Assembly (NCBI RefSeq): GCF_001298105.1
Contig: NZ_LGJH01000164.1
Location: 124,001-188,000, forward strand
DNA length: 64,000 nt
Source: Novosphingobium sp. ST904
Lineage (GTDB): Bacteria > Pseudomonadota > Alphaproteobacteria > Sphingomonadales > Sphingomonadaceae
Direction: 5' to 3'
Shown: in pieces, positions 24,578 through 34,583 of the stretch
Numbering within the stretch: position 1 is the stretch's first letter
How the letters are laid out: every line of letters begins with the position of its first letter
The notes under the pieces: generated by a model
What the model was told of the DNA's origin: nothing
Seen by the model: only the letters and a program-made list of their open reading frames with translations
Databases searched by the model: none
Position numbers and translations under genes: made by a program

Positions 24578-26035
24578 TTACGCCTCTTCGGCCAGCTTCT
24601 TGGCCTTGGCGACCGCTTCCTCGATGCCGCCGACCATGTAGAAGGCTGCTTCGGGAAGGTGATCGTATTCGCCTTCGACGACGGCCTTGAACGACTTCAC
24701 GGTGTCTTCGAGCTGGACGAACTTGCCCGAGATGCCGGTGAAGACTTCCGCGACGTGGAACGGCTGCGAAAGGAACTTCTGGATCTTGCGGGCGCGGGCG
24801 ACGGTGAGCTTATCTTCTTCCGAAAGCTCGTCCATGCCCAGGATCGCGATGATGTCCTGAAGCGACTTGTACTTCTGCAGGGTTTCCTGAACCTTGCGGG
24901 CGGTCTCGTAGTGCTCGGCGCCGACGACGCGGGGCTCAAGAACGCGCGAGGTCGAGTCGAGCGGGTCGACGGCCGGGTAGATACCCAGTTCCGAGATGGC
25001 GCGGTTCAGCGTGGTCGTCGCGTCAAGGTGAGCGAACGATGCAGCCGGAGCCGGGTCGGTAAGGTCGTCCGCAGGGACGTAGATCGCCTGGACCGAGGTG
25101 ATCGAACCCTTGGTGGTCGAGGTGATGCGTTCCTGCAACTGGCCCATGTCGGTGGCGAGGGTCGGCTGATAGCCCACTGCCGAAGGAATACGGCCGAGCA
25201 GAGCCGACACTTCCGCGCCTGCCTGGGTGAAGCGGAAGATGTTGTCGACGAAGAACAGGACGTCCTGGCCTTCCTGGTCGCGGAAGTACTCGGCCATGGT
25301 CAGGCCCGAGAGAGCGACGCGGGCACGGGCGCCCGGGGGCTCGTTCATCTGGCCGAACACGAGGGCAACCTTGGAACCTTCCGAGGTGGCGTTGCCTTCG
25401 GCGTCCTTGGCGATAACGCCGGCGTCGAGGAACTCGTGGTAAAGGTCGTTACCTTCACGGGTACGTTCACCGACGCCCGCGAAGACCGAGACGCCGCCGT
25501 GGCCCTTGGCGATGTTGTTGATCAGTTCCTGAATGAGAACCGTCTTGCCCACGCCGGCGCCGCCGAACAGGCCGATCTTGCCGCCCTTGGCGTAAGGCGC
25601 GAGAAGGTCGATGACCTTGATGCCGGTGACCAGGATCGCCGCTTCGGTCGACTGGTCGACGAACGGCGGGGCTTCGGCGTGGATCGGGGCGAACATGTCC
25701 GAACCGACGGGGCCACGCTCGTCGATCGGATCGCCGACGACGTTCATGATGCGGCCGAGGGTCTTCGGGCCGACCGGCACCGAGATCTGGGCGCCGGTGC
25801 TGATCACGTCCTGACCGCGGGTCAGGCCGTCGGTGCCGTCCATGGCGATGGTGCGGACGGTATTCTCGCCAAGGTGCTGGGCAACTTCAAGGACCAGCTT
25901 CTGGCCGTTGTTGCTGGTTTCCAGCGCGGAGAGAATTGCCGGCAGCTCACCTTCGAAGGTGACGTCGACGACGGCGCCAATGATCTGGCTGATCTTGCCG
26001 GTGGCGGTTTGGTTTAGCACGGGGGCGGTGGCCAT
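24578..26035 (-). CDS. atpD: F1Fo ATP synthase beta subunit
   Basis: 485-residue catalytic subunit. Walker A is GLFGGAGVGKTVLIQELI (about residue 160), then VGERTREGNDLYHEF, VLFFVDNIFRFTQAG (Walker B) and GIYPAVDPLDSTSR. An N-terminal stretch MATAPVLNQTATGKISQI is usual for the group. Complete and in one frame, unlike atpA. Intergenic distance to atpG is 24 bp. Confidence 0.98.
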   Translation of the reverse strand: MATAPVLNQTATGKISQIIGAVVDVTFEGELPAILSALETSNNGQKLVLEVAQHLGENTVRTIAMDGTDGLTRGQDVISTGAQISVPVGPKTLGRIMNVVGDPIDERGPVGSDMFAPIHAEAPPFVDQSTEAAILVTGIKVIDLLAPYAKGGKIGLFGGAGVGKTVLIQELINNIAKGHGGVSVFAGVGERTREGNDLYHEFLDAGVIAKDAEGNATSEGSKVALVFGQMNEPPGARARVALSGLTMAEYFRDQEGQDVLFFVDNIFRFTQAGAEVSALLGRIPSAVGYQPTLATDMGQLQERITSTTKGSITSVQAIYVPADDLTDPAPAASFAHLDATTTLNRAISELGIYPAVDPLDSTSRVLEPRVVGAEHYETARKVQETLQKYKSLQDIIAILGMDELSEEDKLTVARARKIQKFLSQPFHVAEVFTGISGKFVQLEDTVKSFKAVVEGEYDHLPEAAFYMVGGIEEAVAKAKKLAEEA

Positions 26036-26059
26036 TTTGGTTTCCTTGCCTGCGATGTC

Positions 26060-26941
26060 TTAGAGCGCTTCCGCGCCCGCGATAATTTCAACGAGTTCAG
26101 TCGTGATCGCGGCCTGACGGCTGCGGTTGTACTGGATGGTCAGCTTCTTGATCAGGTCGCCCGCATTGCGCGTCGCGTTGTCCATGGCGGTCATCGACGC
26201 GCCCTGTTCCGACGCGGCGTTTTCCAGCAGGGCGCCGAAGAGCTGTGTGCGCAGGTAGCGCGGCAGCAGCGCGTCGAGGATCTCTTCCTCCTCCGGCTCA
26301 TACTCGGTCACCGCATCCGCGCCGGCGGTCGCAACGACGGCCTTGGGAGCGGGAACGGGGATGATCTGCTGGTCGGTCGGTTCCTGAACGAGCGCCGAGC
26401 GGAACTTCGAGTAGAACAGGTGCGCCACGTCGAACTTGCCGGCCTCATAGAGGGCGACCAGTTCGTTGGCGATGCGCTCGGCTTCGTCGAAACCGGGATC
26501 GCGTACGTCCGTGGTATCGAACAGGTGTGCGATCTGCTTCGGGAATTCGCGGCGCAGCGGCGCACGGCCCTTGCGACCCACCAGATAGAACAGGACGGTC
26601 TTGCCCTGGGCTTCCAGTTCCTTTGCCTTGACGCGGGCGGCCTTGACGATGTTCGAGTTGAACGCGCCGCAAAGGCCCTTGTCCGAGTTCGCGACGACGA
26701 GCAGGTGCACCTTGTCGCTACCGGTGCCGGCGAGCAGCCGGGGGCTGTTCTCGCTGACTGTGATCTTGCTCGCGAGCGAGCCCATCACCTCGGCCAGACG
26801 CGCGGCGTAGGGACGCGCGGACTCCGCGGCGGCCTGCGCCTTGCGCAGCTTGGCCGCGGCGACCATCTGCTTGGCCTTGGTGATCTTCTGGGTCGATTTG
26901 ACCGAGTTGATGCGGCCCTTGAGTTCCTTGAGCGAAGCCAC
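26060..26941 (-). CDS. atpG: F1Fo ATP synthase gamma subunit
   Basis: 293-residue central stalk. The N-terminal helix MASLKELKGRINSVKSTQKITKAK and the C-terminal helix RNAGDLIKKLTIQYNRSRQAAITTELVEI form the rotor coiled coil; SDKGLCGAFNSN is the conserved Rossmann-like part. Normal length. The 103-bp gap to atpA carries a palindromic repeat fragment. Confidence 0.97.
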   Translation of the reverse strand: MASLKELKGRINSVKSTQKITKAKQMVAAAKLRKAQAAAESARPYAARLAEVMGSLASKITVSENSPRLLAGTGSDKVHLLVVANSDKGLCGAFNSNIVKAARVKAKELEAQGKTVLFYLVGRKGRAPLRREFPKQIAHLFDTTDVRDPGFDEAERIANELVALYEAGKFDVAHLFYSKFRSALVQEPTDQQIIPVPAPKAVVATAGADAVTEYEPEEEEILDALLPRYLRTQLFGALLENAASEQGASMTAMDNATRNAGDLIKKLTIQYNRSRQAAITTELVEIIAGAEAL

Positions 26942-26959
26942 TCGTTGTTCCTCGTTTCG

Positions 26960-27040
26960 TCATCCTGGACCATGGGCCGGGACCGCTGGCAGCGTCATGC
27001 GACCCTGCCGGCAGTCCCGGCTTTCGCCGGGATGGCGGTT
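26960..27040. repeat. Palindromic repeat fragment between atpA and atpG
   Basis: The gap holds TCATCCTGGACC (26960-26971) and later a hairpin, GTCCCGGCTTTCGCCGGGAT. The first 12-mer matches, with one change, TCATCCCGGACC at 51150-51161 in the longer inverted repeat there. It looks like a degenerate member of a REP-like family; only two members are seen in the window. Confidence 0.4.
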
Positions 27041-27044
27041 GTAC

Positions 27045-28573
<1,529 letters not shown>

Positions 28574-28586
28574 TGTTCTGCCTTTC

Positions 28587-29141
28587 TTAGCCCTTCATGG
28601 CCTGGGCGAGCGAATTGAGACGGGTGCGGATCGAGCTGTCGATGCGCTTGGACCCGATGGTGACCACAAGACCGCCAAGCAGGTCTGGGTCGACGTTGGT
28701 CCGGACCTTGACCTTGCGGCCTTCGCGCAGTTCCAGCTTCTGGCGCAGCTGCTCGACCTGCTGGTCGTTCAGGGCGTGGGCAGAACTGACTTCGGCGGTC
28801 GCCTCGCCGCGCTGGGCGGCGGCGATCGCTACGAAGGCGCGGATGATTTCGGGCAGGGCGGAGAGGCGGCGATTGGCCGCGAGCACGCCCACGAAGTTCT
28901 TGGTCAGAGGTGCGAGGCCGAGCACGTCGGCGACGGCTTCGATAGCCTTGCCGGCAGCCTTGCGGCTGACTTCGGGGTTGCGAATCAACTCGGCGAGATC
29001 GCGGCTTTCGCTGATCGCCAGGCCGATCTTCTCGAGGTCGGATTCGACCGTCGTTACGGTGCCGTTCTCGCTGGCAAGATCAAACAGCGCCGAAGCGTAG
29101 CGTCCTTGCAAGCTGGCCTTGATGCCGCCGGAATTCTCCAC
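28587..29141 (-). CDS. atpH: F1Fo ATP synthase delta subunit
   Basis: About 184 residues, the peripheral-stalk protein that ties F1 to the Fo b subunits. GRYASALFDLASENG is the family start and VVTIGSKRIDSSIRTRLNSLAQAM the end. GTG at 29141 gives VENSGGIKASLQGRYAS with AGGA five bases before; the open frame further upstream has no homology. First gene of atpHAGDC; atpB, atpE and atpF are elsewhere, the usual alphaproteobacterial split. Confidence 0.94.
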   Translation of the reverse strand: MENSGGIKASLQGRYASALFDLASENGTVTTVESDLEKIGLAISESRDLAELIRNPEVSRKAAGKAIEAVADVLGLAPLTKNFVGVLAANRRLSALPEIIRAFVAIAAAQRGEATAEVSSAHALNDQQVEQLRQKLELREGRKVKVRTNVDPDLLGGLVVTIGSKRIDSSIRTRLNSLAQAMKG

Positions 29142-29224
29142 GCGTGTCCTATCCTTACATCGGGTGGGCTGGGGCACTTTGGGGCGCACGACAATGACGT
29201 GCCCCCCGGCCCGCAGACGGGGCG

Positions 29225-29253
29225 CGCATAGCGACGATAGTGTTACGATGCAA
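29225..29253 (-). promoter_or_regulatory. Possible promoter of the atp operon
   Basis: On the minus strand, TTGCAT (29253-29248), a 17-base spacer and TATGCG (29230-29225) lie about 85 bp before the atpH start. Spacing is ideal, the -10 box only fair. The divergent gap (29142-29369) shows no coding sequence. Confidence 0.35.
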
Positions 29254-29369
29254 GCTGCCGCAGGCGCGATTGAGACAATGCTTGGGAAAGCGCTTTAAAA
29301 GCAAGGGGCGGGAAGTAACAGGATCGCGGGTGCGGCAAGGTCGGGACAAACGATCCTGCGGAGTTTCCC

Positions 29370-29708
29370 ATGACCTGTCGAATCATCGAATTGCCTGTGC
29401 TGCAATTCCAGCCCTTATTCGGGATGGACCCCGCGGAATTGGCCAGACACGAAGCGCAGCGTATGACTGCCGATGGACAACCGGCTCATCGCTGCCGCGT
29501 CAGAAGGGACGACGCCGGGTTGATCGAGAGCCTGGTGCCGCTCGATTGCGGGAGGCACGATGACGCTAATCCCTATCGTACCGCTTGCACGATATATATT
29601 CCGGAGGACGTGCCGGAAGGTGAGCGCTTCGTCGCCCGCTCGCGGTGGCTGCGTGGTTTGCGCGGATGTTTCTCTGCGCGGATCGAGGGTCATGGAGGCC
29701 AACAATGA
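29370..29708 (+). CDS. Short DUF1203-like protein
   Basis: 112 residues. The start TCRIIELPVLQFQPLFGM, the ARHEAQRMTADGQP part and NPYRTACTIYIPEDV resemble DUF1203 proteins, and GCFSARIEG resembles their end. The middle-to-C-terminal section is about 40 residues shorter than in the family as I remember it, so it looks like an internally shortened member. The stop overlaps the ada start in ATGA (29705-29708), so the two are coupled. Function unknown. Confidence 0.6.
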   Translation: MTCRIIELPVLQFQPLFGMDPAELARHEAQRMTADGQPAHRCRVRRDDAGLIESLVPLDCGRHDDANPYRTACTIYIPEDVPEGERFVARSRWLRGLRGCFSARIEGHGGQQ

Positions 29709-30757
29709 AGTTCGAGGACATCGGCGTGACTGAGGCAGGCATTACGGACGAGCGGGCATGGCAGGCGGTGCTCGAACGGGATCGCAGCTTCGACGGGCGC
29801 TTCGTTACGGGTGTGCTTTCGACGGGTATCTATTGCCGGCCGTCCTGTTCGGCCCGGCATCCCCGGCGAGAGAACGTTCGGTTCTTCGCGCAGGTTGGCG
29901 AAGCGGAGTGTTCAGGCTTGAGGGCTTGTCTGCGCTGCCGCCCCAACGACGTGTCGCGCGATGAGGAGGCCGTTGCGCATGCGCTGCGGATATTGGATGC
30001 GGATGAAGTCTCACCGCGTCTTTCGGAACTGGCCGAAGCGGTGGGATACAGTGCCACCCATTTCCAGCGCGTGTTCAAGCGCTCCGTCGGCCTTTCTCCC
30101 TCGGAATATCTGCGCGTACGCCGAGTTGAGCGTGCCGGTGATGCCATGAGTGGAGGCGCCAGTGTGACCGAGGCGATCTACGAGGCGGGGTTCGGCGCGA
30201 GTTCGCGGTTCTATCAAGCCAGCGAGGGCAGATTGGGCATGACCCCATCGGCCTGGCGAAACGGTGGGCGAGGCGTGACGATTCATTGGGCCGTGGTTCA
30301 GACCAGTCTGGGGCGGATGCTTGTTGCCGCGACCGGAAAAGGCGTGTGCCGTCTCTCGTTCGATGAAGGAGGCGAGGAATTGGCCGGGCGGTTCCCCCAT
30401 GCGCAGCTCGTCGAGGGGGGTAGCGAATTCGAGAGCCTGCTGGAAAAGGTCGTCGCGGCAGTGGAGCAGCCGGGCCAGTCTCGCGCGATACCATTGGACG
30501 TGCAGGGGACCGCATTTCAGGAGGCGGTGTGGCGCGAGTTGCAACGTATTCCTGCCGGTGAGACCCGGAGTTACGCGCAGATCGCGGCGGCGGTGGGAAA
30601 GCCGGGCGCGGTGCGTGCAGCAGGTTCGGCCAATGGCGCGAACAAGGTTGCAGTGCTCATCCCGTGCCACCGCGTCATCAGGGCAGATGGTTCTATCGGC
30701 GGCTATGCCTATGGCGAGGCGATCAAGCGAGAACTGTTGAAGCGGGAACGGGGCTGA
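29705..30757 (+). CDS. ada: Bifunctional DNA repair/transcription regulator Ada
   Basis: 350 residues. The N-terminal zinc domain has the methylphosphotriester-accepting Cys in GIYCRPSCSARHP (about residue 42) and two more Cys in GLRACLRCRPND. An AraC-type HTH follows (LAEAVGYSATHFQRVFKRS and ASVTEAIYEAGFGASSRFY). The C-terminal O6-alkylguanine transferase has the acceptor Cys in LIPCHRVI. On methylation it turns on the alkylation response. Co-transcribed with the DUF1203-like gene. Convergent with priA, ten bases apart. Confidence 0.95.
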   Translation: MKFEDIGVTEAGITDERAWQAVLERDRSFDGRFVTGVLSTGIYCRPSCSARHPRRENVRFFAQVGEAECSGLRACLRCRPNDVSRDEEAVAHALRILDADEVSPRLSELAEAVGYSATHFQRVFKRSVGLSPSEYLRVRRVERAGDAMSGGASVTEAIYEAGFGASSRFYQASEGRLGMTPSAWRNGGRGVTIHWAVVQTSLGRMLVAATGKGVCRLSFDEGGEELAGRFPHAQLVEGGSEFESLLEKVVAAVEQPGQSRAIPLDVQGTAFQEAVWRELQRIPAGETRSYAQIAAAVGKPGAVRAAGSANGANKVAVLIPCHRVIRADGSIGGYAYGEAIKRELLKRERG

Positions 30758-30767
30758 ACCGCTGGGC

Positions 30768-32933
30768 TCATACGAACGAGTATGGATCGATGTCGATGTT
30801 TACCCTGACGCTGCGCGGGAATTGAAGCGGCTCCAGCCACTCGCGCAGCATCTTCTGCAATTCGGCGGATCGCCGGGCGTTGATGAGCAGGCGGAAACGG
30901 TGACGTCCGCGTAGCAGTGAAAGCGGCGCGGGAGCCGGGCCGAGCACCAGCATGTCGGGATGGTTGGGCGCGGTTCCGCCGATGGCGCGAGCGGCTGCCT
31001 GCGCTTCGGACTGGTCTTCGGAAGACACGATGATCGCTGCCCAGCGGCCGAACGGCGGGGCGCCGGCGTCTCGGCGGGCGTCTGTTTCCGCGGCGTAGAA
31101 CGCGTCCCGGTCTCCGGCGGCAAGGGCGGCTATAACGGAGGCTTCGGGATGGCGGGTCTGGATCAGCACCTCGCCTGGCTTGTCGCCGCGTCCCGCGCGA
31201 CCGGCCACCTGAGCGACTTGCTGATAGGTCCGCTCGGCAGCGCGCAAGTCGCCACCTTCAAGGCCGAGATCCGCATCGACCACGCCCACCAGCGTAAGGT
31301 CGGGGAAGTGATAGCCCTTGGTGACAAGCTGCGTTCCGACGATCACGTCGATCGCCTTGCCCTCTGCCTTGGCGACGAATTCTCCGACGGCCTCGGCCGT
31401 ATTCATCGTGTCCGACGTGACCAGCGCCACCCGTGCCTCGGGCAGGATTTCCGCTACCTCGTCGGCAATGCGTTCGACGCCGGGACCGCAGGCGACGAGG
31501 CAGTCGCCCGTGCCGCATTCGGGGCAGGCATCGGGAACCGGCACTTCGTGGCCGCAGTGATGGCAGGCTAGGCGCCCGGAGAAGCGGTGTTCCACCAGCC
31601 AGGCCGTGCAGTTCGGGCATTGGAACCGATAACCGCAGTGGCGGCAAAGCGTCAGCGGCGCATAGCCCCGGCGGTTGAGGAACAGCAGCGACTGTTCGCC
31701 CTTCGCCAGCCGCTTCTTCATCTCCTCGACGAGGCGGGGAGCAAGCCATTTGCCGCGCTCCGGCGCTTCCTGCCGGAGGTCGAGGATCTGGATATCGGGC
31801 AGTTGCGCGCCGCCGAAACGGGCCGGCAGGTCGACCTTGCGATAGACCCCCGCTTCCGCAAGCTGCATCGATTCGAGGGCGGGGGTGGCGCTGGCGAGAA
31901 CCACCGGAATACCCTCGAACTTGGAGCGCATCACCGCGACGTCCCGTGCGTTGTAGCGCACGCCGTCATCCTGCTTGAACGAGACTTCGTGTGCTTCATC
32001 CACCACGATGAGGCCCAGTCGGGCATAGGGTAGAAACAGGGCAGAACGTGCCCCTACGACCACCTGAGCGTCACCAAGGACGATGGAACGCCAGGCCCGC
32101 CGCCGTTCGCTGGACTTGAGCGAGGAATGCCAAAGCAGCGGAGGGACACCGAAACGATGTTCGAAGCGGCGGAGGAAATTTTCGGTGAGCGCGATCTCGG
32201 GAAGCAGTACCAGGACCTGTCGCCCGAGACGCAGGGCTTCGGCCACCGCCTCGAAATAGGTTTCCGTCTTGCCCGAGCCGGTGACGCCGTCGAGCAGGAA
32301 GGGGGCGAACTTGTGCGTGCGCACGGCCTCTACGAATATGTCGGCCGCAGCCTGTTGGCCGTCGGACAGTTTCGGTTCGGCGAACTCGGGCAGGGCCCGC
32401 GGATAGGGGCGGTCCAGATCGACCACGACGGGCTCCAGCAATCCCGCGCCGACCATCCCGCGCAGCACGCCTTCGGAGACGGATGCCAGTTCCGCAAGTT
32501 CCTTGATCGAGCCCTGCTCGCCCTGCAGGGCATCGAGAGCGGCGGCGCGCTGGGGGGTCAGGCGGGCGGGTTCATGCCCCGTCAGGCGGTATTCGGTGGT
32601 CGTGCCTCCGCCGCGCAGCGCTGCCATGCTGCCGAGTGCCATGCGCGCGACCGAGGAGAGCGAGGCACAATAGTAATCCGCCGTCCATTCGATCAATCGG
32701 CGCAGTCGTTCGGGAAGCGGGGGTACGGGCAGCACTTCGAGAAGTGGACGCAGTTTGGATTCAGGCACTTCCTGCGTACTCAGGCGTTCCGGTTCCCAGA
32801 CGATCCCGAGGACCTGCCTTGGCCCGAGGGGCGCGATCACCACGGCGCCGAATTCTATCGCCATGCCTTCGGGGACGCGGTAGTCGAGGACGCCCAGCGC
32901 GGCGTTGAAGACGAGGATTCGGACGCGTTTCAT
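30768..32933 (-). CDS. priA: Primosomal protein N' (PriA helicase)
   Basis: 721-residue replication-restart helicase that reloads the replisome at stalled forks. The N-terminal 3'-DNA-binding domain (MKRVRILVFNAALGVLDYRV) leads to Walker A LDGVTGSGKTETYFEAVA and the DEAH box LIVVDEAHEVSF. The zinc module has the pairs CRHC, CPNC, CHHC and CPEC. Helicase C motifs QVAGRAGRGDKPGEVLIQT follow. ATG at 32933 is the natural start; the frame stays open for 384 bases before it, but that is antisense to the next gene. Confidence 0.95.
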   Translation of the reverse strand: MKRVRILVFNAALGVLDYRVPEGMAIEFGAVVIAPLGPRQVLGIVWEPERLSTQEVPESKLRPLLEVLPVPPLPERLRRLIEWTADYYCASLSSVARMALGSMAALRGGGTTTEYRLTGHEPARLTPQRAAALDALQGEQGSIKELAELASVSEGVLRGMVGAGLLEPVVVDLDRPYPRALPEFAEPKLSDGQQAAADIFVEAVRTHKFAPFLLDGVTGSGKTETYFEAVAEALRLGRQVLVLLPEIALTENFLRRFEHRFGVPPLLWHSSLKSSERRRAWRSIVLGDAQVVVGARSALFLPYARLGLIVVDEAHEVSFKQDDGVRYNARDVAVMRSKFEGIPVVLASATPALESMQLAEAGVYRKVDLPARFGGAQLPDIQILDLRQEAPERGKWLAPRLVEEMKKRLAKGEQSLLFLNRRGYAPLTLCRHCGYRFQCPNCTAWLVEHRFSGRLACHHCGHEVPVPDACPECGTGDCLVACGPGVERIADEVAEILPEARVALVTSDTMNTAEAVGEFVAKAEGKAIDVIVGTQLVTKGYHFPDLTLVGVVDADLGLEGGDLRAAERTYQQVAQVAGRAGRGDKPGEVLIQTRHPEASVIAALAAGDRDAFYAAETDARRDAGAPPFGRWAAIIVSSEDQSEAQAAARAIGGTAPNHPDMLVLGPAPAPLSLLRGRHRFRLLINARRSAELQKMLREWLEPLQFPRSVRVNIDIDPYSFV

Positions 32934-32981
32934 GTGGGTTGCATATAGGCACTGGTTGCACGGGGCGTGAAGGAGTTGATG

Positions 32982-33710
32982 ATGGTGAACTGGGGAACAG
33001 GGGAAAACGGACTGTCCGAGGGCGAGAATTCGCGCCCCGCCGACTGGAACCGCAGGGGCGTGCTGGTCGGTATGCTCGCCACCGGCGTGCTGATGCTGCC
33101 CGGCTGCTCGACGCTTGGTGGAAGCAGCTCCGCCGGCGCAGATCCGGTGCGCCGCCTCATGCGCTATTCGTCGGAGCGCGCGTTCACCTGGCTCGGCCAG
33201 CCGGAAGGTTTCTGGACCAGCCCCGTTGCGCGCCTGCCGCTTCCGCTTCTGTTCAGCCGTCCCGGCCGCACCAACAGCGGGGTGCTGAAGTCGAAGGCCT
33301 TCCGTGACAAGCTGCAATATCAGCTCAATCTTTTCGCGGCGCCGGGCGCCCGCGCTGCCGGGCCGGTGGCGCTCAAGGCCGTTCAGGATATTCCCGTCCG
33401 CGAACCCGCCGAAATCCTCAGCGGAGGCAATACCGCGGCGACGACGTTCCTTCGTCGGAACATGGGCCCGGCTCTAGTCAACGCCATGATTCCCGAGATC
33501 GAGCGTGCCATGCGCGAAGCCCAGGATCCGACGCTGAACCAGGCGATCGCCGCGCTCAAGGGCGTGACGATCCAGGATGCCGCCCATGCTCTCGCACTCG
33601 ATGCAGATAACGGCATCTGGTACGAAGTCGGCGCAGCCGAAGCGGCTATCCGGCAAAATCCGGGGGAAACCAATGACGCAGCGCTGATCGGCGCGCTGAA
33701 GCAGGGCTGA
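32982..33710 (+). CDS. DUF4197 lipoprotein
   Basis: About 242 residues. A Tat/Sec-like signal with NRRGVLVGMLATGVLMLPGC places the lipid Cys near residue 42, after LMLPG. The mature part is mostly helical: FRDKLQYQLNLFAAPGARAAG, LVNAMIPEIERAMREAQDP and the NIWYEVGAAEAAIRQNPGE-like end, as in DUF4197 proteins. Of three start choices, ATG at 32982 sits six bases after AGGAG and is preferred over 32979 and the GTG at 32967. Divergent from priA by 48 bp. Function unknown. Confidence 0.75.
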   Translation: MVNWGTGENGLSEGENSRPADWNRRGVLVGMLATGVLMLPGCSTLGGSSSAGADPVRRLMRYSSERAFTWLGQPEGFWTSPVARLPLPLLFSRPGRTNSGVLKSKAFRDKLQYQLNLFAAPGARAAGPVALKAVQDIPVREPAEILSGGNTAATTFLRRNMGPALVNAMIPEIERAMREAQDPTLNQAIAALKGVTIQDAAHALALDADNGIWYEVGAAEAAIRQNPGETNDAALIGALKQG

Positions 33711-33829
33711 TTCGCCGGAGCAGCGGGGCCAGGGTGGCGCAGAACGCCGCGCATCCCTATAGGGAGCGCCAGAATCGACGGGCGCGTTAGACTCGCCCGT
33801 CGCAGCCCCGCATCCACAGGAACCGCGCC

Positions 33830-34479
33830 ATGAAGTTCTTCGTCGACACCGCCGACACCAACGACATCGCCGATCTGGCCGCCACCGGCCTGCTCGACGG
33901 CGTCACCACCAACCCTTCGCTGATCGCCAAGTCCGGCCGCGACTTCCTGGAAGTCACCAAGGAAATCTGCGGCCTGGTCGATGGACCGGTCAGTGCCGAA
34001 GTCGTCGCGCTCGACCATGAAGGCATGATGCGCGAGGCCGAAATCCTCCGCAAGATCGCAGACAACGTCTGCATCAAGGTGCCGCTGACGATCGACGGCC
34101 TCAAGACCTGCAAGAAGCTGACCAGCGACGGCACGCTCGTGAACGTCACCCTCTGCTTCTCGGCCAACCAGGCTCTGCTCGCGGCCAAGGCCGGCGCCAG
34201 CTTCGTCTCGCCTTTCGTCGGCCGTCATGACGACAATGGCTTCGACGGCATGGACCTGATCCGCGACATCCGCCTGATCTATGACAACTACGCCTTCGAC
34301 ACCGAAATCCTCGCTGCTTCGATCCGCCACCCTGTCCACGTTCTCGAATGCGCCCGCATCGGCGCTGACGTGGCGACGATGCCGCCGCAGTCATCAAGAA
34401 CCTCGTGAAGCACGTGCTCACCGACAAGGGCATCGAAGGCTTCATGGCCGACTGGGCGAAGACCGGCCAGTCGCTCTGA
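33830..34479 (+). CDS. tal: Transaldolase (small, fructose-6-phosphate aldolase-like type), with a frameshift
   Basis: About 216 residues restored, the short type used in the pentose phosphate pathway to move a dihydroxyacetone unit. MKFFVDTADTNDI, GVTTNPSLIAKSG, the Schiff-base Lys in VCIKVPLT (about residue 86) and FVSPFVGRHDDNG are clear. Near 34381-34390 one base is missing: ADVATMPP should go on (A)VIKNLVKHVLTDKGIEG, in the next frame, to the stop at 34479. The uncorrected frame stops at 34408. Confidence 0.93.
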
Positions 34480-34583
34480 TCCTGCCGATCTGAACAGGAA
34501 GGGCATCATTCCGGGGCGAACTCGGAGCGATGCCCTTTCATCCCGGCTTGCACCGGGCGGACTAAGCCGCCATTGAGCGTGCC

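Noticed and set aside
24659..26017. 452-codon plus-strand frame across atpD
   Set aside because: It is the complement of atpD, rich in the residues expected from antisense codons, and has no family features.
29280..29300. AAAGCGCTTT palindrome upstream of the DUF1203-like gene
   Set aside because: Only ten bases, no second copy and no clear promoter next to it; chance is a fair explanation.
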